Positions 26,126 to 35,561 of a stretch of 64,000 nt of DNA are shown piece after piece. The DNA comes from CALSMU01 sp965230225. Lineage in GTDB: Bacteria > Bacteroidota > Bacteroidia > Flavobacteriales_D > Parvicellaceae. The notes below the pieces were generated by a model. It ran no database searches. It was not told the origin of the DNA and saw only the letters and a program-made list of their open reading frames with translations. Where the stretch lies: the NCBI GenBank assembly GCA_965230225.1, contig CBDDKM010000008.1, positions 62,001-126,000 on the forward strand. Direction: 5' to 3'. A program made the position numbers and the translations under genes. Positions within the stretch are counted from its first letter, which is position 1, and each line of letters opens with the position of its first letter.

Positions 26126-26731
26126 TTAAAATATTCTTCCTGTTGAAATACGGAATTGAATGCCATCTACAATAAAGCTCCTTTTACCACTTTCCAGTTT
26201 TCCTCCATTAGATAGAGATGAATGAATATAATCGAATGACTCTCCTTCTATTTCCTCCAATTTACCTCCATTGTCGAGACTCTCATGAATATAGTCAATA
26301 TCAATATTACCAATTGACTCGATTTTACCTCCATTGTCCAAGCTCTCATGGATATAATCAAAATCTATGCTTCCAATAGATTCAATTTTACCTCCATTAT
26401 CCAGACTTTCATGTATATAATCAAATTTAACAGTACCAACCTTTTCTACCTTTCCTCCATTATCCAGACTTGTATGGATATAATCGAAATCTACGTTTCC
26501 AACACTTTCTATATTACCTCCATTATCCAAACTGGAATGAATATAATCCACATCACCCTCTAACGAGACATCAACAACCTCTCCCGTAGACGAAACCGTA
26601 ACCCAACCACCTTCAACAGCAACAATAGCTTGAAAATTACCATAAACGTCTATTCTAATTTGATTCACTTGTGAAAAAAAACTAAGCTTTAAGAAGATCA
26701 CAAATGCGATTGAAAGTATTATTCTGCTCAT
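26126..26731 (-). CDS. Secreted protein made of six 21-residue repeats
   Basis: 201 residues, signal peptide about 1-20. Residues 62-185 consist of six tandem units of 21 residues with the consensus FDYIHxSLDNGGKIESIGxI. The first and last are the most divergent. The DNA repeats have a 63-bp period. A strictly periodic YIHxSLDNGGK suggests a beta-solenoid or stacked-hairpin rod. No sorting tail is seen. No family was recognised. Confidence 0.75.
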   Translation of the reverse strand: MSRIILSIAFVIFLKLSFFSQVNQIRIDVYGNFQAIVAVEGGWVTVSSTGEVVDVSLEGDVDYIHSSLDNGGNIESVGNVDFDYIHTSLDNGGKVEKVGTVKFDYIHESLDNGGKIESIGSIDFDYIHESLDNGGKIESIGNIDIDYIHESLDNGGKLEEIEGESFDYIHSSLSNGGKLESGKRSFIVDGIQFRISTGRIF

Positions 26732-27036
26732 ATAACTGAATTAAAGATTTTACATGAACTATTCGCAAGAAATATACCAAATATGAGTTTGTTTTCCCAT
26801 TGACTTTAATACAGGTACAGCACAATGTACTTCGTTCTTTTTTCATGTACTTATTTCTTCAAGCGAGTATGAGAATTCAGTCGATTATCGAACATCGATC
26901 CATCGATTTTCGAAAAGTCTTTTGTCTTTCATCTTAATGTCTTTATCTAACCAGAGATTTACCTCGCTATTGCTCGATGAATGGTGGGGAGTGCTCATCA
27001 AAGCCCCAAAAAGCCTTAACTCACGTTTAGGCTTTG

Positions 27037-27078
27037 GTGGCGCGGGGGAGTCCCGATAGCTATCGGGATGAACTCCCA
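27037..27078 (-). repeat. Partial tRNA-Met 3' end split by an 18-bp palindrome
   Basis: GTGGCGCGGGGGAG and TGAACTCCCA are the two halves of the tRNA 3' end found complete at 27128-27158. Here they are separated by TCCCGATAGCTATCGGGA (27051-27068), a perfect 18-bp palindrome, in place of the few bases between them. Confidence 0.6.
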
Positions 27079-27094
27079 CTATTATTCACTAAAT

Positions 27095-27126
27095 AAAAAA
27101 GCCCTGACATGAATGTCAGGGCTTTT
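27095..27126 (-). terminator. Intrinsic terminator next to the tRNA remnant
   Basis: GCCCTGACA / TGTCAGGGC stem with a TGAA loop, A-run and T-run on both sides. It lies just downstream of the minus-strand tRNA 3' half. Confidence 0.75.
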
Positions 27127-27127
27127 A

Positions 27128-27265
27128 GTGGCGCGGGGGAGATTTGAACTCCCGACCTCAGGGTTATGAATCCTGATTACAGGCTTCTATCCTAGTGTTT
27201 TAGTTTACATTTTGAAGCAAAATGGAGCAATTTTGAGCATTTTGTAACTCCTTTTTGTAACTCCA
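27128..27265 (-). repeat. Island boundary repeat R1 (3' half of tRNA-Met plus integrase-site-like sequence)
   Basis: The first 55 bp (27128-27182) read on the minus strand as the 3' half of a tRNA with CAT anticodon loop (TTCATAA), T-arm (GGGAGTTCAAATCTCCC) and acceptor end CCGCGCCA. The 5' half is missing. The remaining 83 bp include two copies of GGAGTTACAAA on the minus strand, resembling recombinase arm sites. The whole 138 bp recurs in the same orientation at 45497-45634, the first 55 bp being identical. Confidence 0.8.
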
Positions 27266-27474
27266 CCGCAGCTTATAAAAACTGTCAAAAACGTCACGAA
27301 TAGTTTTAAATTAGAATTATCTGAACACGAATCAGGGGTTTAGATTATGAATTTTCATTTAGATGATGAGGTTGTTGCCAGAAGAATAGTAAAGAATTAA
27401 CTTCAAACGAAGTGCTCGAATGAACACTTCGTTTTCTAACATTACAACATTAATATCATCATAATACTCTTCAA

Positions 27475-28224
27475 TTACATTATTGACATTTTTTTGAAAA
27501 AATCTTCTTTTTTACGTCTGGAAATTTCCAACTGATCACCATTTCTCATAACCACATAGCCTCCTTCTTCCCTGAGAAATTTTGAAACGTGATCCATGTT
27601 GACTAAATGGCTTTGATGTACTCTAAAAAACTTAGATTGTGGCAATAAATTTTCGTATTCTTTTAAAGTTTTCGAAACCACATATCTTTCGCCATTCAAC
27701 AAGTAAATTTTTGTATAATTATTATCCGATTGGCAGCGAACAATATCCGATACATTAACAAATCTTATTTCCTGTTTATCAGTTATTGCAATTCTTCTGT
27801 CTTCTTCTTTGGTTTGGAGGTTATTTAAAATTGCCTGCAAATCCAATTGACTAGGCTGATCTTTACTTATCAATTCTTCCATTTTTTCTATGGCATGATG
27901 AAGTTCTCCGAGGTTTATCGGCTTGAGGATGTAATCCAGTGCACTGTACTTAAAAGCTTTAATTGCATACTCATCATAAGCGGTAACAAATATAACCTGA
28001 AAACTAATCTTATCTAAAGCTTCCAATATATTGAATCCACTTCCATCGGTTAAATCTATGTCCAGAAATAATAAGTCGGTCGGAATATTATTAAGAACCT
28101 CTATTCCCATTTTACAAGAATTAGCCTCGCCAACTATTTTAATGTTGTTGAAATTTCGTTCCAATAAAGTCTTAAGGTTATCACGAGCGGGACGCTCGTC
28201 GTCGACAATTATAGCTCTAATCAT
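27475..28224 (-). CDS. LytTR family response regulator
   Basis: 249 residues. A receiver domain (about 1-120) has the acidic pocket VDDE, phospho-acceptor Asp55 in FLDIDL, and the TAYDEYAIKAFKYSALDYILKP region with its Thr and Lys switch residues. A LytTR DNA-binding domain (about 148-245) carries RFVNVSDIVRCQSDNNYTKI and FFRVHQSHLVNMDHVSKF. It is encoded directly after its cognate propeller kinase (42 bp) and should receive its phosphate. The target genes are unknown; the divergent surface-protein genes at 31.5 kb are candidates. Confidence 0.9.
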   Translation of the reverse strand: MIRAIIVDDERPARDNLKTLLERNFNNIKIVGEANSCKMGIEVLNNIPTDLLFLDIDLTDGSGFNILEALDKISFQVIFVTAYDEYAIKAFKYSALDYILKPINLGELHHAIEKMEELISKDQPSQLDLQAILNNLQTKEEDRRIAITDKQEIRFVNVSDIVRCQSDNNYTKIYLLNGERYVVSKTLKEYENLLPQSKFFRVHQSHLVNMDHVSKFLREEGGYVVMRNGDQLEISRRKKEDFFKKMSIM

Positions 28225-28266
28225 GTGGTTTAGGTATCAAGTAGTTAAAGTTGTATCTAAGATAAT

Positions 28267-31200
28267 CTAAATTGGAATATGTAAGGTGATTTTTGTTCCT
28301 TTCGTCTCTCCTCCTTCTTCCAAATCATCTATTTTCATCAGAACCTTATTCCCCGTTTCCTTACAATACAACCTTATCCGATCTTTGGTTATTGACATTC
28401 CCATTGATTTTTTCAATAGATTTTTCTTGTTCTTTATCTTTTTTGCTGCCTTTCTTCCAATCCCGGAATCCTCTATGGTACAAACTAGATGACTTCCTGA
28501 CTGTTCAAAATCAATGATAAGTTTTTTTACTCCCTCCGCTTTAGGTCCAAGACCATGAATAATAGCATTCTCTACAAAAGGTTGAATAATCATGGATGGT
28601 ATTTTGATCATTCCAACATCCAAATTATTGTCTACCTGAATGCCGTAGGAAATTTCATTTTCAAACCTTAAACATTCCAGTTTTAAATACAAATCCAACA
28701 TTTCAATCTCCTCTTCAATTGTTATTAAATTACTTTTGGAGTTCTCTAATACCTTTCGCATTAATACAGAAAAATCTGATATATAATTGGATGCATTAAC
28801 CATATCAGAATGATTGACAAAACTTTGAATGGCATTTAAAGTGTTAAACATAAAGTGCGGATTCATCTGAGACCTCAGGGCTTTTAATTCTGCCTTAATC
28901 TGATTATGCTCATGTTGCTTTATTAATAATTCCTGATGGTTTCTTTTTGCTATGCGCTTCTCTCTGAAAAGAATCAAAAGATAAAATGCCAAGAGTAGTA
29001 CTAATGCCATTAAAATGATAAACCAGGTAGTTAACCAAAATGGAGGTGAAATGGTAAATTGTATTTCCCGTACATCACTCCATACTTTATCTTCATTAGC
29101 TGCCTGAATTTTAAACACATACTCTCCCGGAGAAAGGGATGCATATCGCAATATCCTATTGGTGGTAAGCTGCCAGTTTTCATCTACTCCCTCCATTTTA
29201 TAGCGATAAAGAATCTCACCAGCCACACGATAGGATAACCCTGTATAACTCACTTCAAAATAATTATGGTTGTAAGCGAAATTCATTACAGAATCAAAAA
29301 CCACTTCCATCTCGTTAAATTTGATACTCTTTAGCTTTAATTGAGGAGCTTTACTATTAACAATTTGCAGGTTTTTATCAAAACTAACCAGGCCTTTATT
29401 TGTGGCCACCCAAATGGTATTCAGGTAAGAGCCTACTTCAACGATTTCTTTTGTTGGTAAGCCATGATGATGATCAATGTTTTGAATGATATAACGGTTT
29501 CCATTTTGTTTTAACCAAGACATCCCGCTGGTGGTGCTTACCCATACATCCTGATCATTATCAATATGAATATCATTAACTATATTACTAATCAGTCCTT
29601 TCTGTTCATCAATGAAATAAGCATTGCTTCCTTTCCAAAATAGCACTCCTTTTCCTCTGGTTCCAATTACCATAGTTCCATCCTTCAACTGATCGATATC
29701 CTCCACACGCACATTGTTCAGTACCGATCGAAAACCATCGCTTCCATGTTGCTCATTGGAACCTCCATCTACCTCTTCTGGTACATCAACCCAAATCAAA
29801 GAACTTCCATCAAACTTCATCAATCCTTCCATGGTTCCCGTCCAAACCTCTCCTTTATTGTCCTCAAACACACAATTATATCGAATCAGTTCGTCTTTAA
29901 ACTTTGAATCATATAACAACTCTCCATCCTTAAATCTGGAAAATTCCTGATACCCTGCTGACCATACTGAGGAATCTCTGGAAAACAAAAATCTATTTCC
30001 TGTCATTACCAAAGGATAATAAAACGAAGAATCAACCCCTTCTTTGGTAACATTATACCCTCTTTTCACCTTTGCTGCAAGCCACAATTTGTTGTCAAAT
30101 ATTCGAATACAGCTAACCGGAAATTCGTCACCTGCATCTCTTAGGAGAAGTTCAGGTCTTTTCCCTTTTTCAACACCATATAAATCTCCAGCCATATTTC
30201 CCACAAACAATTTTCCCTGTTCATCAACTAGTATGGTGGAAAGTCTATTGGCTAGCTGTTCTACTCCAAACTCATAAGTCTCAAAATTTTGTGAAGGCAG
30301 ATACAATAATCCCTGATTCTGAACTGCCAGCCATATTCCACTGTTATTGTCTAATAGTACATAACTAACACTTTTTTTTTCCAATATTTGATTCACAGGA
30401 GGTTTCCCTTCAATGAAATCATGAATGGACCGGTATATATCCACCCCACCTTGATAATTAGCCACCCAAAACTCTCCTTTTTCGAACAAATGAACGACTG
30501 ATGGACTTCCATTTGTACGCCTTAAAAAATGTTCATTCCCTATTCTGCCTCCAACAAAACTTGCCCTTAAAAACACAAAATCAGAATCGTTTATATTTTG
30601 TGCCCTCAAACGATTTCCATGTCGTATAAATTCAGAAAACTTCAAAATCTGGTTGTCCGATGGCCAATTATCTACATTTATTACTTCATCAATATTAACT
30701 ATTTCACTATTACATTTGGTACCATAAACAATAGATTCCATTCCATTTTCCCACCTTTTCAATTGACGTGTTGAATCATTATTCCAGTAGGTAAAATCCA
30801 GCACCCCTTCTTTGGTAATTTGACCAAATCCATACCTATTCGTTCCAAAATGTATGGTTAAATCTGAATCTACCGACATTCTTCTGAACCACTCAGCTCC
30901 AGGTAAACTATCTAATAAAGTTTGATTGTATTCATATGGATGAATTTCCTCATCTTCGAAATAGCAAAGTGTTTTGTTAAACCCTGTAAACCAAATTCTA
31001 CCGGTATGATCCTGATAAATATGAAAAATGGTATTATCTGTCAATCCATCTTCTGTAGTAAATATTTCGAAATCGTAACCATCAAACCGAGCAACTCCAG
31101 CATCCGAACACACCCAAATAAACCCTTGTTTATCCTGTAACACTTCATATACCTCAGAACTTGGCAACCCATCCTCTACCGAATATTGCTTGAAATTATA

Positions 31201-31302
31201 GCCGAAACTTTGAGCTAAATAACTACTGGAGGTGAAGAACCAAAACACAATTAAGGCCACTACAATAAAATGAACGCTTAACCTATGTTTAATATCAAAC
31301 AA
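28267..31302 (-). CDS. Propeller-type sensor kinase of the LytS/HisK_2 class
   Basis: 1011 residues: signal/membrane segment (about 8-30), two seven-bladed-type regulator propellers (about 35-660; repeats such as GLPSSEVYEVLQDKQGFIWV), a Y_Y_Y domain (about 680-750), one membrane helix (about 757-780) and a histidine kinase of the LytS class with MNPHFMFNTLNAIQSFVN (phospho-His about 815) and an ATPase end (FVENAIIHG, EDSGIGRKA). The start codon is TTG at 31302; no ATG is near. These hybrids sense periplasmic ligands, often sugars. It is paired with the LytTR regulator downstream. Confidence 0.88.
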   Translation of the reverse strand: MFDIKHRLSVHFIVVALIVFWFFTSSSYLAQSFGYNFKQYSVEDGLPSSEVYEVLQDKQGFIWVCSDAGVARFDGYDFEIFTTEDGLTDNTIFHIYQDHTGRIWFTGFNKTLCYFEDEEIHPYEYNQTLLDSLPGAEWFRRMSVDSDLTIHFGTNRYGFGQITKEGVLDFTYWNNDSTRQLKRWENGMESIVYGTKCNSEIVNIDEVINVDNWPSDNQILKFSEFIRHGNRLRAQNINDSDFVFLRASFVGGRIGNEHFLRRTNGSPSVVHLFEKGEFWVANYQGGVDIYRSIHDFIEGKPPVNQILEKKSVSYVLLDNNSGIWLAVQNQGLLYLPSQNFETYEFGVEQLANRLSTILVDEQGKLFVGNMAGDLYGVEKGKRPELLLRDAGDEFPVSCIRIFDNKLWLAAKVKRGYNVTKEGVDSSFYYPLVMTGNRFLFSRDSSVWSAGYQEFSRFKDGELLYDSKFKDELIRYNCVFEDNKGEVWTGTMEGLMKFDGSSLIWVDVPEEVDGGSNEQHGSDGFRSVLNNVRVEDIDQLKDGTMVIGTRGKGVLFWKGSNAYFIDEQKGLISNIVNDIHIDNDQDVWVSTTSGMSWLKQNGNRYIIQNIDHHHGLPTKEIVEVGSYLNTIWVATNKGLVSFDKNLQIVNSKAPQLKLKSIKFNEMEVVFDSVMNFAYNHNYFEVSYTGLSYRVAGEILYRYKMEGVDENWQLTTNRILRYASLSPGEYVFKIQAANEDKVWSDVREIQFTISPPFWLTTWFIILMALVLLLAFYLLILFREKRIAKRNHQELLIKQHEHNQIKAELKALRSQMNPHFMFNTLNAIQSFVNHSDMVNASNYISDFSVLMRKVLENSKSNLITIEEEIEMLDLYLKLECLRFENEISYGIQVDNNLDVGMIKIPSMIIQPFVENAIIHGLGPKAEGVKKLIIDFEQSGSHLVCTIEDSGIGRKAAKKIKNKKNLLKKSMGMSITKDRIRLYCKETGNKVLMKIDDLEEGGETKGTKITLHIPI

Positions 31303-31409
31303 AGTAGAATGGTTTAAGATAATGGCAAAGTTAGTAATAATTGTTTCTTAACAACATTAACATTGGAGCCATTGCCTAATCAATATACCCCTTCAACATG
31401 AGGTAGACT

Positions 31410-31443
31410 GATTAAGCAAAAAAGTTAAGTAATACTTATTTAT
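31410..31443. repeat. 33-bp AT-rich repeat, copy 1
   Basis: ATTAAGC-A6-GTTAAGTAATACTTATTTAT; it recurs at 45716-45747 with one missing base and one substitution. Here it lies between the kinase start and the surface-protein gene at 31555. Confidence 0.4.
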
Positions 31444-31554
31444 CCTCTCTACCGAATTCTAATTCTCTTTAGCCAAAAACTAATTTTACCAGTACAAATT
31501 CTTAATACCTCTTTATCAACTTCATATAACATTGAGATTTGAAAAAAATATATT

Positions 31555-32946
31555 ATGAAGAAACCTAAGAACATTTTAAACAAAAAAAAAGAAACCTATT
31601 TAAAAAGAAGCTATACTAAAAAGCTTTTAACTTTGTCTCTGGCACTACCTTATTCTTTATCCATTTTGGGTCAATTAAACCCACAGGAATGGTCTCCAAA
31701 TGGAAATGCTTATGGTCCCGAAACAGGGGGAAACGTGGGAATAGGGACCTATGCAGAACAACCTGGAAGTCAAAGTCCCAGAGTTATTATCAAACCTGAA
31801 TCAGGTCATCATGAAGTCCTTCAGTTAGAAAATTATTCAAGTAGTAATGGGCATCGATTCTTGACAGTCCCTCACAATGTTAGCTACCAAAACTATGGTT
31901 TTCAATTAGAAGGTAATGGAAATAACAATGAACTATTTATTCATAGCAATAATGGTGGAGGAAATCAGCAAGCTTTATTTTTTGGGCATGCGAATAATAA
32001 CAACAATAATATTTTTGGGATTAGTAGAAGTACTAATTCAGGTTCAACATGGTCTACTGCTCTCAGCGTAACCCAAAATGGTAGAACTGGTATCGGAACA
32101 AATTACCCAACCGCTTTATTCGATATTTACTCCCAAACAAACCCCAATTTTAGATTAAGAAGTGGGACAGGAAACAAATTAGAAATTGGAGTATCAGATT
32201 GTGTTGGATGCTATCATTCATTAGCTCGAGAAGGAGATATAGTATACCGTAAAATGTCAGGAGGAGACCATTTAATTTTCACTACAGATTCAGATCCGAT
32301 AAGCAACAACTCTTTTTTATTCACTGACAATGCTAATGTATTGCTGGGAATATACGATAATGGAAAAACTCAGGTGAATGGAGACTTTACCATTCTTACT
32401 AACTCAGGAATGGCAGGTAATCATGATCATCAACTGAATATAAAAACCATCGGTGATCCGAATAATGCCGATATTAATTTCCATTCCAACACGGAAACTT
32501 CTGATATCATTAATCATGATATAAATGGGGACATAATGAGTGTTTTAAGATTTGGAAAAGACGCTGCAAACAATGGGGCATTTCTGTCGTTTGATAGTAG
32601 AATTGGAGGAAGTGTTACTGAATTCATGAAAATAGCTGGTGATGGAATAATGTATACACGTGGACTTGTCGTTTACCCTAATAATAGTGCTTTTCCCGAC
32701 TATGTATTTGAAGAAGAATATGAACTGATGGAAATAGATTCTCTAGAAAAGTACATTAATATCAATAAGCACCTGCCAGGAATGCCAGATGCTAATACCG
32801 TTGCTAAACATGGAGTTTCAATAGATCAGGTACAGTTAACCTTAGTTGAAAAAATTGAAGAATTAACTCTATATATTATCGACTTGAAAAAACAAAATGT
32901 AGAGTTAGAAAATAAAATTTCAAACCTTGAAAATTCTATAAAATGA
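31555..32946 (+). CDS. Secreted fibre-like protein with C-terminal coiled coil
   Basis: 463 residues. A long basic N-terminus (about 1-25) precedes a hydrophobic signal segment (LLTLSLALPYSLSILGQ). The middle has NVGIGTYAEQP, RTGIGTNYPTALFDIYS and similar units typical of phage-tail-fibre-like proteins of Bacteroidota. The end carries the LPGMPDANTVAKHGVSIDQV segment followed by a coiled coil (KIEELTLYIIDLKKQNVELE), as in proteins that trimerise. The stop overlaps the start of the next gene as ATGA, so both are translated together. The role is probably surface display. Confidence 0.7.
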   Translation: MKKPKNILNKKKETYLKRSYTKKLLTLSLALPYSLSILGQLNPQEWSPNGNAYGPETGGNVGIGTYAEQPGSQSPRVIIKPESGHHEVLQLENYSSSNGHRFLTVPHNVSYQNYGFQLEGNGNNNELFIHSNNGGGNQQALFFGHANNNNNNIFGISRSTNSGSTWSTALSVTQNGRTGIGTNYPTALFDIYSQTNPNFRLRSGTGNKLEIGVSDCVGCYHSLAREGDIVYRKMSGGDHLIFTTDSDPISNNSFLFTDNANVLLGIYDNGKTQVNGDFTILTNSGMAGNHDHQLNIKTIGDPNNADINFHSNTETSDIINHDINGDIMSVLRFGKDAANNGAFLSFDSRIGGSVTEFMKIAGDGIMYTRGLVVYPNNSAFPDYVFEEEYELMEIDSLEKYININKHLPGMPDANTVAKHGVSIDQVQLTLVEKIEELTLYIIDLKKQNVELENKISNLENSIK

Positions 32947-34805
32947 AAGCTTTATTCATCATTTTGGTACTACTTCAGGTGACACCAAATATATTGGCAC
33001 AAGGTGATTTATTAAACGAACAGAAATATAATAATTACCGAAATAACTTAAAATACTTTGTAAAACCAAGAGGTACCAATAAAGGAGATGGTTTAGTAGC
33101 TGGAGCTAGAAATACTTATAACAGTTCTAATAACAGCTCAGATATCTTACATTTTGGAGATGGTGTGCTTTATCTAGGCTGGTACACCGGAATGCTGGCT
33201 ACAGAGTATAAAGTACTAACTAACAAAGGAAAAATTACGGAAGCAAAATCAACATTAATTGACTTATACTACGCTTTACAAGCATTTGATAGGTTGGACT
33301 ACACAGGAGAGAATTATTATTCTAAACCTTCCTCTATGAATGGTTTTTTTGTAAGAACAGATGCACTTAACAGCAATAGTTTTGTACTAAATAATCACTC
33401 TTATTTTAATGATTTTATAGATAACCCTAATGATCCTGGGTTTCCTTCACCAAATTCACCCTACAATAGTCTCGGACAAATATTTAAACATGTGAATTTC
33501 ACTAATGAATCTGGCACTAATCAGTTAGGGGAACCCAGCAATGATCAAATTATCCATTTCATGATGGGGTTAGCATTAACTTATAAGTTAGTTCCTGACA
33601 ACGTTAGTGTAACAGTCAATGGTCAAACAGCGATTTTAGATTTAAAAACAAAGTCAAAAATCATATTTAAAAGACTATTGGATTTCGTATACGCAAATGG
33701 GGATTGGCAATTTAGAAACCCAGATGGTGAACTTTGTGGCGAAGTTACGGGTCAAGGTGGTGGAATTGCTATTGCTTGGTCATATGGATATAAACATGCC
33801 GCTGAGTTTTTCGATTTAGATAAATCAGATTATACTGATACTTCACCTACTTTATGGTATTTAATTGATAACTCATGGCTTTGTATTACTGAAGATATCT
33901 TTTGTCAAAAATTTCATAAACACCAAATGTTAATTTTATCTTCTATTGCTGATTTATCCTTTAAGGCTGATATGAACTTAGAGTCGTCTTTGAGACAAGT
34001 AGCAGCCTCAGAAGACTGGGAAGCATTCTACCCATTATTATATTCTGTTTTGCATGGAAAAAAATGTTTAATAAAAACTTGCGACATTGCTACGGAACTG
34101 GATTCAGCTCCAATGAATAACCCAGCGTTTAGTGGAGGAGCTGGCACCTTTGGTTGGAAGTCGACTCTAAAGTATACTCATACTCCTTCCGAACAACAAT
34201 CAGGACAGTACAAAGATGGCCTTCCCGTAATAGAAGGGAACTATAACGGCTTGGACTATATGCTACTGTATAATTTGTATCAACTAAGACAAAAAGATAA
34301 TGAATTAATAACTAACATGATTAACCCAGATCCTAACACTTTTCATGGAGATAATTTAATGTTGAATGAAATCATCGTTAATAATAATGAAGGGATCGAG
34401 GTAGTTGCAACTGAATCAATTGTACTTATGCCAGATATCTTTATTATGAATAATGATACATCCAAATTTATTATCGGAAATTGTTATGATAATACTATAG
34501 ATTATACAAAAATGATGAATAACCCAAGTCAAGAAATTGGCAAAGTTAAAAACCAACTTAATGAAGATAGTCTCTTAGATTTTCACGCATATCCAAATCC
34601 AGTTACAGACTTTCTAAAGATTAGTTCAAGTTCTGTATCTTCTTTTGAAATTGAATTATACAGTAGCTTTGGGCAACTTCTATCCTCAACAAAAGGCATC
34701 AATAGTGAAAGCCTTATAGATTTTAATGATTATTCTAAAGGAATTTATTTTGTCAAAATAAAATACGGTGAAAAGGTTATGATTAAAAAAGTTATTAAGC
34801 AATAG
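32943..34805 (+). CDS. Secreted protein with T9SS type A sorting domain, unknown cargo
   Basis: 620 residues. The signal peptide ends near NILAQ. The 500-residue cargo begins with YNNYRNNLKYFVKPRGTNKG and contains helical segments such as GVLYLGWYTGMLATEYKVL and STLIDLYYALQAFDRLD, suggesting an alpha/alpha-toroid-like fold. The YPNPVTDFLKISS, SSFGQLLSST and YSKGIYFVKIKYG elements form a Por-type tail over the last 75 residues. It overlaps the upstream fibre-like gene (ATGA). A hydrolase-like role is possible but unsupported by motifs. Confidence 0.75.
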   Translation: MKALFIILVLLQVTPNILAQGDLLNEQKYNNYRNNLKYFVKPRGTNKGDGLVAGARNTYNSSNNSSDILHFGDGVLYLGWYTGMLATEYKVLTNKGKITEAKSTLIDLYYALQAFDRLDYTGENYYSKPSSMNGFFVRTDALNSNSFVLNNHSYFNDFIDNPNDPGFPSPNSPYNSLGQIFKHVNFTNESGTNQLGEPSNDQIIHFMMGLALTYKLVPDNVSVTVNGQTAILDLKTKSKIIFKRLLDFVYANGDWQFRNPDGELCGEVTGQGGGIAIAWSYGYKHAAEFFDLDKSDYTDTSPTLWYLIDNSWLCITEDIFCQKFHKHQMLILSSIADLSFKADMNLESSLRQVAASEDWEAFYPLLYSVLHGKKCLIKTCDIATELDSAPMNNPAFSGGAGTFGWKSTLKYTHTPSEQQSGQYKDGLPVIEGNYNGLDYMLLYNLYQLRQKDNELITNMINPDPNTFHGDNLMLNEIIVNNNEGIEVVATESIVLMPDIFIMNNDTSKFIIGNCYDNTIDYTKMMNNPSQEIGKVKNQLNEDSLLDFHAYPNPVTDFLKISSSSVSSFEIELYSSFGQLLSSTKGINSESLIDFNDYSKGIYFVKIKYGEKVMIKKVIKQ

Positions 34806-34890
34806 TAGTTAATTGATATAACCCCATACTGATCAACTCTTTTGACATATGTGAAATCACTTTTCTACATTTCAATCGTTTTGAGACATT

Positions 34891-34922
34891 AAGATTGGGC
34901 TAGATTTACATAGCCCGATCTT
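34891..34922 (+). terminator. Intrinsic terminator
   Basis: A 12-bp stem, AAGATTGGGCTA paired with TAGCCCGATCTT (one G-T pair), with an 8-base loop. It follows the surface-protein pair. Confidence 0.7.
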
Positions 34923-34926
34923 AATT

Positions 34927-35130
34927 TTATGGGAGATTTGATCTCCATTTTGTAACTCCGCGACGCTGTAATACATAACTCTCATCATCAGTACCAAGAA
35001 CCTTATCTTTTACACATGATTTCTTAACTTGAATTTCGTGTCGCCAAATAGTATTTTCAAGAAAATTAAATTGTCCAACAATGTTTAAAACAAACATCAT
35101 TAAGAAAAGGGGAAGAGTAATTTTTTTCAT
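34927..35130 (-). CDS. Possible small secreted protein
   Basis: 67 residues starting MKKITLPLFLMMFVLNIVGQ, a convincing signal peptide, followed by a short polar segment with two cysteines and no recognised motif. The last ten residues are encoded by GGAGTTACAAAATGGAGATC, which resembles the integrase-site part of the R1/R2 boundary repeats. The original C-terminus has therefore probably been replaced by mobile-element sequence. It may be a broken gene. Confidence 0.35.
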   Translation of the reverse strand: MKKITLPLFLMMFVLNIVGQFNFLENTIWRHEIQVKKSCVKDKVLGTDDESYVLQRRGVTKWRSNLP

Positions 35131-35285
35131 TTTATGGGATTGTCAATTTATAACGAAATTAGATACATAATTGATAAAATAAACTGATTAGAATCATGAT
35201 ATATTTCTTATTGATTCAGTTCTTCAGAAAAAGTGTTTTCTCCCAACTATTGCTATATTCATTATTTGATTCTGAAAAGGTGCCA

Positions 35286-35487
35286 TAATCTTTTTACTTC
35301 CTATTCCAATATTCACAACTAATAAAATCACTCTTTCGTAATTCATTAGTTTTCAGCTCGTTCGTTATTACGAACGCCCTTATACAGGAATATTGGCTTT
35401 TCTAAAACCTCTAAAATCAAGGACTTTATCAATTTCTCCTTTACTATTTCATCTCTATCAACCATTTTTTGCTTCTGAAAAGGTGCC
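35286..35487 (-). repeat. Dispersed ~200-bp repeat, unit a
   Basis: A complete unit framed by two copies of TTCTGAAAAGGTGCC (35271-35285 and 35473-35487). On the minus strand it holds a 39-codon frame starting MVDRDEIVKEKLIKSLIL and continuing EVLEKPIFLYKGVRNNERA, and an inverted repeat CGTTCG-TTATTA-CGAACG. Related units are at 52769, 53551 and 54163. Confidence 0.75.
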
Positions 35488-35549
35488 ACGTTCCGTATAA
35501 AATGCGTTTTGGCGTCAGCCAAAGATGCTTTATATACATTGTTGGCTGT
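35485..35549. repeat. attC-like imperfect palindrome E2
   Basis: An inner hairpin TTTGGC-GTCA-GCCAAA, outer arms GTATAAAATGC / GCTTTATATAC, and a right end ATTGTTGGCTG. It ends 12 bp beyond the stop codon of the minus-strand racemase gene and directly abuts repeat unit a. Confidence 0.5.
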
Positions 35550-35561
35550 TCGTTTTTATTT

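Larger units (their letters stand above)
26732..27127. other. Non-coding region with third 13-mer and terminator
   Basis: No gene is supported. It holds the third AAGTCTTTTGTCT (26915-26927), clustered ATCGA words (26881-26912), a partial tRNA 3' copy (27037-27078) and a terminator hairpin (27095-27126). A 64-codon minus-strand frame here merely reads through these elements. Confidence 0.5.

Noticed and set aside
26150..26600. CRISPR-like array with 63-bp period
   Set aside because: The repeats are in frame within a signal-peptide-bearing gene and vary as protein repeats do; there are no unique spacers and no cas genes.
26885..27079. 64-codon minus-strand frame across the partial tRNA copy
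   Set aside because: It reads through the tRNA 3' remnant and the inserted palindrome and has no homologue-like pattern; it is an accidental open frame.
27128..27265. A complete tRNA-Met gene
   Set aside because: Only the 3' half (anticodon loop to CGCCA) is present; neither this copy nor the one at 45497 has a D-arm or a 5' acceptor strand.
27128..27265. A group I intron splitting the tRNA
   Set aside because: No 5' half of the tRNA is found at a reasonable distance, and the adjoining 83 bp look like recombinase arm sites repeated at 45.6 kb.
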